NCBI GenBank assembly: GCA_038214135.1 | Contig: JBBQSD010000174.1 | Span: 1 to 11,237, forward strand | DNA from: JANLSE01 sp038214135 | Lineage (GTDB): Bacteria > Chloroflexota > Chloroflexia > Chloroflexales > Roseiflexaceae | DNA length: 11,237 bases | Direction: 5' to 3' | Shown: in pieces, positions 6,976-11,237 of the stretch | Position numbering within the stretch: the stretch's first letter is position 1 | Layout: each line of letters starts with the position of its first letter | The notes under the pieces: generated by a model | Database searches by the model: none | What the model saw: only the letters and a program-made list of their open reading frames with translations | What the model was told of the DNA's origin: nothing | Position numbers and translations under genes: made by a program

Positions 6976-7001
6976 GTAGCAATACGGGCACGCTCAATCA
7001 A
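6973..7001 (-). promoter_or_regulatory. Probable promoter of the B12/kinase operon
   Basis: On the minus strand TTGATT (6996-7001, 4/6) and TACCAT (6973-6978, 4/6) are separated by exactly 17 bp. They lie about 105 nt upstream of the B12-binding gene start. The spacing is ideal but both boxes deviate from the sigma70 consensus. The long leader between promoter and start holds no structure I can name; I see no cobalamin riboswitch in it. Confidence 0.45.
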
Positions 7002-7041
7002 GCTCGTGATAGGGTTTTCGTTCGGTCAGGATGTGATAGAT

Positions 7042-7073
7042 GTGGGGTGTGTCGTATCCATTGCACACCCCAC
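7042..7073 (-). terminator. Hairpin after the ELWxSDGT-repeat gene
   Basis: GTGGGGTGTG and CACACCCCAC form a perfect 10-bp stem with a 12-nt loop, beginning 9 nt past the stop codon of the repeat-protein gene. No T-run follows on the minus strand, so it is not a textbook intrinsic terminator. It would still stall polymerase or protect the mRNA end. It also separates this gene from the B12/kinase operon promoter. Confidence 0.55.
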
Positions 7074-7081
7074 CTGAGATG

Positions 7082-8512
7082 CTACCATTCAACCAAGCGC
7101 CAGGCCGTCAGTGACCAGAGTTCCAGCCCGGTATGCCCATCGTCGGCAATCAGGAGGATGCGCCCGAGGCCGTGCCCAATCCAGGAAGGCAGCAGTGCGG
7201 TTGCATCTGGTGTGAGGGTGCCAACACGGGTTGTTCCAGCAGCTGTGCCATCACTCATCCAGAGTTGCTTGCTCGTACTCCCATCCGATGCGCTAAAGAC
7301 AATCCAACCAGCAATAGGTGCAGGCGTCATCTGTTCGAGAGAAGAATCAGCAGCACCGGGTGCAATATCTGCCACCAGCACGGTGCCTTCAGCGGTGCCA
7401 TCACTCTTCCACAGCTCACTGCCATGCACACCATCATTGGCGGCAAAATAGAGGGTGTCACCTGCTGAAGCTAACTGTTGGATGCCCGAACCATTGGCAC
7501 CTGGCACAATATCGGCCACCAGAGTCGTTCCCTCAGCGGTGCCATCACTCTTCCACAACTCACTGCCATGTTCGCTGTCTTCAGCAGCAAAGTAGAGGGT
7601 AGTGTCTATCGCAGTAATCGGGCCGATCAGTGGCTGCCTATGCGTATCATCAGTGGGAACAAACGTCTTGACAAGGACTGTCCCTACCGATGTGCCATCG
7701 CTGGCTATCAGGTGCGTATAGGTGAAATGCAAGAATGGGAATGGAGAGCGTAAGCCTGTCACAAAGAACATCCGATTGTTCACAACAAGTTGCTGTGTAA
7801 CTGCACTTTTTGATCCGACCGTAATTATGCTTACAACATGCGTGCCTGCTGGCGTACCATCGCTCGTAAACAGAACATAGCTCATGGTTGTCCATATCAA
7901 AAAGTAGGCTGTACCGTTTACTTCCATAAGCGGAAATGCTGGGGGTGGCATCTGTCGCAGGAGAATAGTTCCTTCGGCCGTGCCATCACTGACCCACATA
8001 CCCGCACTATCAAACAGATACAGTTTCCCGCCAATCGCTGTTAGGGATGTGATAGTACCCATCTGTATGGCAACAGCGGTGCCAGCAGGTGTTCCATCAC
8101 TCCTCCACAGATTTGTTGTTCCCTGATCCGGATCGCGTGCTGTAAAGAACAGGGTTTGAGCAACCACCGTGAGATGATCAGGATATGAACCCGCTGCTCC
8201 GGGGACGATATCGAGCAGCATTGCAGTACCATCTGCTCGACCAGTGCTCGACCAGAGTTCAACACCATGGATGCCATCGTTGGCAGTAAAAAACAGCTTG
8301 CCGCCCAACTCAATTGGATGGCTTGGATAGGAACCAGCCGTCTCAGTTTCCTGTTGCTGGATCTGATTAATATCCGCAATCTGGCGAACCCGGTAGACAA
8401 CATTTGGCAGAAATGAGAATGGGACGATCATCAGGATTGCAGCCATCGCTGATATCAATGGGGTGAACAGAGAATGACGATTGACGCCCGCCATTGATGT
8501 CGCATAGAACAT
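7082..8512 (-). CDS. Membrane-anchored ELWxSDGT-repeat (beta-propeller-like) protein
   Basis: A 476-residue protein with a hydrophobic segment near the N-terminus (about 14-40, preceded by R12), probably a signal anchor, so the rest should face outward. The remainder is a tandem repeat of about 48 residues with the signature '(L/I)xFxAxDxxHGxELWxSDGTxxGTxxVxDIxPG'. Signature positions fall near residues 87, 136, 173, 215, 269, 320, 368, 418 and 466, about nine units. Outer units are well kept (ELWKSDGTAEGT twice). Units 3-5 are eroded, with F or I in place of W. This repeat type is common in predicted surface proteins of Chloroflexota, Myxococcota and others and is thought to form beta-propeller blades. 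No enzymatic domain is seen. Start: ATG at 8512 with AAGGAGGT 5 nt upstream, an excellent site. It is monocistronic by layout. The ligand and role are unknown. Confidence 0.85.
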   Translation of the reverse strand: MFYATSMAGVNRHSLFTPLISAMAAILMIVPFSFLPNVVYRVRQIADINQIQQQETETAGSYPSHPIELGGKLFFTANDGIHGVELWSSTGRADGTAMLLDIVPGAAGSYPDHLTVVAQTLFFTARDPDQGTTNLWRSDGTPAGTAVAIQMGTITSLTAIGGKLYLFDSAGMWVSDGTAEGTILLRQMPPPAFPLMEVNGTAYFLIWTTMSYVLFTSDGTPAGTHVVSIITVGSKSAVTQQLVVNNRMFFVTGLRSPFPFLHFTYTHLIASDGTSVGTVLVKTFVPTDDTHRQPLIGPITAIDTTLYFAAEDSEHGSELWKSDGTAEGTTLVADIVPGANGSGIQQLASAGDTLYFAANDGVHGSELWKSDGTAEGTVLVADIAPGAADSSLEQMTPAPIAGWIVFSASDGSTSKQLWMSDGTAAGTTRVGTLTPDATALLPSWIGHGLGRILLIADDGHTGLELWSLTAWRLVEW

Positions 8513-8548
8513 GGAGACCTCCTTCGCAGGGCCAATCGGGTATGGAGG

Positions 8549-8588
8549 TCGACAGGTTGTTCGTCGACGAGTATACCATCATCGGTAT
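8549..8588. promoter_or_regulatory. Symmetry-rich leader of the repeat-protein gene
   Basis: Just upstream of the repeat-protein gene lie two GTCGAC boxes 14 bp apart and an inverted repeat ATACC-n6-GGTAT (8573-8588). A TATACT -10-like box on the minus strand is at 8570-8575, but no good -35 box is found at 16-18 bp. This could be an operator region. The evidence is symmetry only. Confidence 0.25.
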
Positions 8589-8613
8589 CCTCAGATTGTG
8601 ACAAGACGCAGAT

Positions 8614-8718
8614 ATATAGCAATCCTATCGGATAAGAATATAAGGGAGAAAGGATTTTTTCTTGGGAGCTGCGCCCCCAGTGCCCCGCTTGTTTACAAAT
8701 GAAATAGGATCGCTATAT
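8614..8718. mobile_element. Possible MITE with 15-bp inverted ends
   Basis: ATATAGCAATCCTAT (8614-8628) and ATAGGATCGCTATAT (8704-8718) are inverted copies with 14 of 15 bases matching, bounding a 105-bp AT-rich element with no coding capacity. The middle holds a T-run and a GC-rich block GGGAGCTGCGCCCCCA able to fold partly on itself, a feature common in small non-autonomous elements. No clear target-site duplication could be settled because the flanks are themselves TA-rich. No transposase is in the window. Confidence 0.5.
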
Positions 8719-8872
8719 TTAGTATATGCTTAGGCACTGCTATTCAGAGTAGAGGAATAGATCCATAGTGAGAATACTTAATTACTGAGCGAAACAGTGA
8801 TTTTTGCCGCCGCTGATCACTACCTTCTCACACAGCGTACTCCGCGCGATAATACGCAACATCAACGGCTGA
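8719..8872. other. Gene-free spacer between MITE and cassette region
   Basis: It is AT-rich near the MITE and GC-richer towards the right. Only a short stem CTATTC/GAATAG (8740-8760) is notable. No gene or RNA is recognised. Base composition changes sharply at about 8800, which may mark the edge of the cassette DNA. Confidence 0.4.
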
Positions 8873-9097
8873 ATGCACAGGCTAGATGCACCAGGAGGCA
8901 GCGGTGGGTTGGATGCCACGCATGTCAGGTTGGTGTATCATATTCCTCAGAGAGCGAGTGCGGCGGCGCATGCCACCCGATTCCGTCCGCTCGCTGAAGA
9001 TCGGGTCGTGGTGCATGCCGTGGCGGGAGCGTTGAATGGTCATGCGCCGATTGAGTGGTTGGTGGGTTCTGCCGCCGCACTCCGCCCACGCGGCTAA
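8873..9097 (+). CDS. Possible cassette ORF ending inside attC1
   Basis: An open frame of 74 codons (MHRLDAPGGSGGLDATHVRL to APIEWLVGSAAALRPRG) whose TAA stop (9095-9097) is the TAA of the attC1 R'' box GGCTAAC. The same stop/attC fusion is seen in the DUF2071 cassette downstream. No homolog is recognised, there is no clear ribosome binding site before the ATG at 8873, and other frames and the opposite strand are also open here. It might be the 3' end of an eroded cassette gene. Support comes only from the stop position and an acceptable codon pattern. Confidence 0.3.
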   Translation: MHRLDAPGGSGGLDATHVRLVYHIPQRASAAAHATRFRPLAEDRVVVHAVAGALNGHAPIEWLVGSAAALRPRG

Positions 9098-9222
9098 CAC
9101 CACGTTCAAGCCGACCTGCGGAATCAGGGCGATTCTATGGCCATCGTGGCGTGCTGACCTCGGCGCGCTTGGGTCACCAGCGTGCCAACCCCTCGGCAGG
9201 CGGCTTAGCGCAAGCGTTGGGC
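9092..9222 (+). repeat. attC1, integron recombination site
   Basis: A 131-bp site with R'' GGCTAAC (9092-9098) and R' GTTGGGC (9216-9222), the latter fitting GTTRRRY exactly. L'' AAGCCG-A-CCTGC (9108-9119) pairs perfectly with L' GCAGG-CGGCTT (9196-9206), except that A9114 is left unpaired. Such an extrahelical base is a hallmark of attC sites recognised as folded bottom strands by IntI. Length is within the usual attC range. The orientation puts the following DUF2071 gene as the next cassette, with the crossover expected after G9216. Confidence 0.75.
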
Positions 9223-9259
9223 GGCGCTATATTGTACCACTCCATACATGATGAACTGC

Positions 9260-9287
9260 TTGACTCTGCCTTTTATTGTGATATTAT
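9260..9287 (+). promoter_or_regulatory. Cassette-borne promoter for the DUF2071 gene
   Basis: TTGACT (9260-9265, 5/6) and TATTAT (9282-9287, 5/6) are 16 bp apart, a strong sigma70-type promoter by sequence. It lies between attC1 R' and the gene, 34 nt before the start codon, so the cassette would not rely on an integron Pc promoter. Confidence 0.6.
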
Positions 9288-9292
9288 TCACA
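9277..9292. promoter_or_regulatory. CRP/FNR-family-like operator TGTGA-N6-TCACA
   Basis: A perfect TGTGA-tattat-TCACA palindrome exactly covers the -10 box of the cassette promoter. This is the half-site consensus for CRP-type regulators. A protein bound here would block RNA polymerase, so repression would be expected. The identity of the regulator is inferred; only the palindrome is seen. Confidence 0.5.
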
Positions 9293-9321
9293 TATCATCT
9301 ATGACACCTTCTGGAGCTTCT

Positions 9322-10065
9322 ATGCAATTCCCAACCATGCGTGGCCTCATTGCCCGTCGTTTATTAGTCAATTACCGCGTTGACCCACACACACTCCGTG
9401 CGCTCCTGCCATCGCCCTTTCGCCCAAAATTGGTTGATGGGTTTGGGATGGCGGGGATTTGCCTGATTCGCTTGGAGCACATTCGCCCGACCGGATTGCC
9501 CGCGTTTGTCGGTCTGACCTCGGAAAATGCGGCCCATCGGATCGCCGTCGAGTGGACGGACACCTCGAACCGCACGACTGAGGGGGTCTATATTCCCCGG
9601 CGCGACACCAATTCGCGCCTGAATACGCTCGTTGGCGGACGCCTGTTTCCGGGCATGCATCACCATGCCGACTTTCACACCACCACGCAGTCCAATCAGT
9701 TGCAGATTGCATGTACCAGCGATGATGGAACAGTTACCGTTTCGGTGGCCGGGCATATTGCCCCAGCACTTCCACGCACATCGATCTTCCCGTCGGTAGC
9801 AGCGGCGTCACGCTTCTTTGAACGCGGCTCAATTGGCTATTCCACCGCGCGTGATCGCCATGCCTTGGATGGGCTCGAACTGCGTAGTCAGGAGTGGCAT
9901 GTGGAACCATTTGCGATTTCGCGTGTGACATCCAGCTTCTTTGACGACACCGCACGCTTTCCGGCAGGAACCGTAACATTTGATTGTGCGCTTCTGATGC
10001 GCAAAATAGCACATACCTGGCATCGGCGTGAACCATTGTCAATCGATGGTAACGAGGCAGGCTAA
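9322..10065 (+). CDS. DUF2071 (YqjF-like) protein, cassette gene
   Basis: A 247-residue protein of the DUF2071/YqjF family, whose fold is related to acetoacetate decarboxylase; the biochemical role is not established. Family blocks seen: RRLLVNYRVDPHTLRALLP and PFRPKLVDGFGMAGICLIRL (12-51), LTSENAAHRIAVEW (65-78), GVYIPRRDTNSRLNTLVGGR (88-107) with LFPGMHHHADF, then FERGSIGYSTARD, LDGLELRSQEWHVEP and SSFFDDTARFPAGTVTFDCA-LLMR (204-227). It appears full length. The ATG at 9322 is chosen because GGAG (9313-9316) sits 5 nt upstream; an in-frame ATG at 9301 is possible, and the frame stays open back through attC1, which is not coding. The stop TAA (10063-10065) lies in the R'' box of attC2. It has its own promoter. 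Layout says it is a mobile gene cassette. Confidence 0.9.
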   Translation: MQFPTMRGLIARRLLVNYRVDPHTLRALLPSPFRPKLVDGFGMAGICLIRLEHIRPTGLPAFVGLTSENAAHRIAVEWTDTSNRTTEGVYIPRRDTNSRLNTLVGGRLFPGMHHHADFHTTTQSNQLQIACTSDDGTVTVSVAGHIAPALPRTSIFPSVAAASRFFERGSIGYSTARDRHALDGLELRSQEWHVEPFAISRVTSSFFDDTARFPAGTVTFDCALLMRKIAHTWHRREPLSIDGNEAG

Positions 10066-10109
10066 CACGGCGTTACACCCGACCCGCCGGGATCGGGGCG
10101 ATTTTGGAA
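10060..10109 (+). repeat. attC2, left half only
   Basis: R'' GGCTAAC (10060-10066) overlaps the DUF2071 stop codon. The next 44 bases follow attC1 closely (GGCTAACAC, CGTT, CCGACC and GGGCGATT in the same order) and share a 19-base block, one mismatch, with attC3 (10091-10109 versus 10753-10771). No matching L' arm or GTTRRRY box is found in the following 150 bases. The site looks cut off, and is probably inactive. Confidence 0.6.
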
Positions 10110-10694
10110 CGTCGTGGCCAATTGTTGTTCGGTGCCGTCAGGAAAAGCTCGTATCAACCCATCGGGCTGCACGATCGTGCACGCCTGCTGACATCCGCGT
10201 GGTGGCAACACGCCTTCGGGACAACGCAGCTAAAAGTGATTGGGCCTGCCTATCTCGGGTATGCTGATGCGCACCAGTTTCGACCCCGCATCCACCACCC
10301 AACACGACTAGTACGGTCGAGTGACGCAGCAGCATTCGCGGCGTTTGCGCGCACCGTTGGCGCAGGTGCCTGGGAACAGAGTGGGCTTGGTGCAGGGTCG
10401 CACCCAATCGCAGGGTGTTGGCAGGAAGAACGGTTGGTGGCTGCGGCTGGATATACGGTGTGGGGCGCGACCCTCGCCCATATTGGCGTCACAACCGATC
10501 CGACCGTTCGTGGCCGTGGCTATGGTACATCCGTGGTGAGTGCGATAGGCACCCATGCACTGGAGAACAAGTACGTGCTCCAGTATCGAACGTTACAGGC
10601 CAATCATGCATCACTGGCAATCGCCGCCGCGTTAGGCTTTCAATCGTATGCGACAACGCTGGTGATACGCCTCCGCGCGGCAACGCAGGACTGA
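10104..10694 (+). CDS. GNAT-family N-acetyltransferase, possibly lacking its N-terminus
   Basis: A frame of 196 residues starting at TTG 10104. The GNAT fold is seen in the second half: beta strands around ERLVAAAGYTVWGATLAHIG (109-128), then VTTDPTVRGRGYGTSVVSAI (129-148), the acetyl-CoA loop with R136-G-R138-G-Y-G141. NHASLAIAAALGF (167-179) is the usual C-terminal motif. The N-terminal half (WWQHAFGTTQLKVIGPAYLG, YADAHQF) resembles the long N-terminal region of some actinobacterial/Chloroflexota GNAT proteins. The acceptor substrate cannot be told. No ribosome binding site precedes the TTG, and the first codons lie in the attC2 remnant, so the true 5' end was probably lost with the right half of attC2. 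A start at TTG 10122 or 10125 is also possible. It is followed 20 nt later by attC3. Confidence 0.75.
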   Translation: MERRGQLLFGAVRKSSYQPIGLHDRARLLTSAWWQHAFGTTQLKVIGPAYLGYADAHQFRPRIHHPTRLVRSSDAAAFAAFARTVGAGAWEQSGLGAGSHPIAGCWQEERLVAAAGYTVWGATLAHIGVTTDPTVRGRGYGTSVVSAIGTHALENKYVLQYRTLQANHASLAIAAALGFQSYATTLVIRLRAATQD

Positions 10695-10714
10695 GCGCAC
10701 CCGACGGATCGACC

Positions 10715-10816
10715 GCCGAACACCGCGTTGCAGCACGACCGCTGCGCGCCACGATCGGGGCTATTTTGGAATCTGGAAACAGCGAGACAGCGGCAGCTGA
10801 ACGCTGGCCGTTGGGC
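10715..10816 (+). repeat. attC3, integron recombination site
   Basis: A 102-bp site with R'' GCCGAAC (10715-10721) and R' GTTGGGC (10810-10816), which pair at 6 of 7 positions. L'' CGTT-G-CAGC...CCGCTG pairs with L' CAGCGG...GCTGAACG just before R', leaving one G unpaired and a small internal loop. The R' box is identical to that of attC1. It closes the GNAT cassette in plus orientation. Confidence 0.7.
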
Positions 10817-11198
10817 GGCTCATCACGGCCAGTTTTGGTATCGGCCCAAACCGAGCAGGAAATCGGATCTATCGCCAGATCGGATCTACGAATAAATAGA
10901 CAGGTGCGCGTCTATAACACCAGGCCCAAAGTACGAGATAGCGCATCTTGACGACCTATGGTACACTTGAAGGAAGATTCTTATGCGGAATAGCGGAAAT
11001 GCCATTCCATCCATTTTCATGTTGGGCAGCGCAAAACACCTCTCTTGACAATGCCCAACACACATCCTACAATCCGCACATATTTGCCAGATCGCCACAA
11101 GTGTCATTTTACAAACATGCACGTCGATAATAACCCCTCGATAAAGGTGTGTTAGGAAGTAATAGTCGGCTGTTCAGGATACACGAGAGGATTGCGAT
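10817..11198. other. Region after attC3, no convincing gene
   Basis: It contains a direct repeat ATCGGATCTA at 10862-10871 and 10879-10888 (17-bp period) and a small stem ATAGAC/GTCTAT (10896-10915). An inverted repeat TGTTGGGCA/TGCCCAACA lies at 11020-11060. TCGATAA occurs twice near 11110 and 11127. A 60-codon frame at 10948-11130 has no recognisable features and no good ribosome binding site. GC content drops compared with the cassettes, hinting at a boundary. Confidence 0.45.
11020..11060. repeat. Perfect 9-bp inverted repeat TGTTGGGCA / TGCCCAACA
   Basis: The two arms are separated by 23 nt. They contain the sequences GTTGGGC and GCCCAAC, the same letters as attC R' and its complement, but in the wrong order for an attC site. 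A role as operator or leader hairpin for the gene starting at 11199 is possible. Confidence 0.35.
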
Positions 11199-11237
11199 AT
11201 GGCTGACGAGCGAGAGTTTCTCCAGAAATGCTTAGTA
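11199..11237 (+). CDS. Unknown protein, first 13 codons
   Basis: ATG at 11199 preceded by GAGAGG (8-nt spacing) opens MADEREFLQKCLV, with the frame running off the right edge. The ribosome binding site and clean start make a real gene likely. The sequence is too short to identify, and it is unclear whether it belongs to the cassette cluster. Confidence 0.55.
   Translation, partial: MADEREFLQKCLV

Noticed and set aside
9022..9037. GTTGAAT at 9031 as the R' box of an attC site further left
   Set aside because: It fits GTTRRRY, but no matching R'' or L''/L' pair could be found upstream.
9055..9321. Long upstream extension of the DUF2071 reading frame
   Set aside because: It is simply the open frame through attC1; the family similarity starts after 9322, and GGAG lies 5 nt before that ATG.
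11021..11059. GTTGGGC ... GCCCAAC as a fourth attC site
   Set aside because: The boxes are in the order GTT...AAC on either strand, the reverse of an attC site (AAC...GTT), and no L arms are found between them.
1..11237. CRISPR array, tRNA or rRNA genes
   Set aside because: No regularly spaced repeats, cloverleaf-like sequence or conserved rRNA blocks were seen on either strand.

Overview
The window looks like chromosomal DNA from a Chloroflexota bacterium (Chloroflexus/Herpetosiphon-like). This is inferred from protein style, not proven: a membrane-anchored ELWxSDGT-repeat protein, a compact grpE/J-protein/cbpM chaperone cluster, a stand-alone B12-binding protein next to soluble histidine kinases, moderate-to-high GC, and mixed ATG/GTG/TTG starts. 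No rRNA, tRNA, CRISPR array or integrase gene was seen.

Left part (1-3734). The 5' end of a PRC-barrel gene leaves the window on the minus strand. It is followed by a badly decayed C-terminal remnant of an MgtA-type P-type ATPase. Next comes an intact plus-strand operon, grpE - cbpA-like J-protein - cbpM-like modulator, giving a nucleotide-exchange factor, a J-protein and its likely regulator for an Hsp70 encoded elsewhere. Behind it lie a frameshifted, truncated CPBP-type membrane protein and a doubtful small ORF. The chaperone operon therefore sits between two dead genes.

Middle (3735-8512), minus strand. A tightly packed three-gene signalling operon reads in the order cobalamin-binding protein, soluble PAS-like histidine kinase, REC-histidine kinase. 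The gaps are 3 nt and a 4-nt overlap. It has a plausible promoter with palindromic AGCGCTAT sites, and no DNA-binding output protein is encoded in it. Upstream on the same strand is a separate gene for an ELWxSDGT-repeat (beta-propeller-like) protein with its own strong ribosome binding site and a downstream hairpin.

Right part (8513-11237). This is accessory DNA. A possible 105-bp MITE is followed by what reads as a small cluster of integron attC sites without an integrase (CALIN-like), all in plus orientation. attC1 (9092-9222) and attC3 (10715-10816) each show paired R''/R' and L''/L' arms with an unpaired base. attC2 (from 10060) keeps only its left half. The cassettes carry a DUF2071 protein and a GNAT acetyltransferase. 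The DUF2071 stop codon is the TAA inside the attC2 R'' box, as in classical cassettes, and the gene has its own promoter overlapped by a perfect TGTGA-N6-TCACA palindrome. The window ends in the first 13 codons of an unknown gene.
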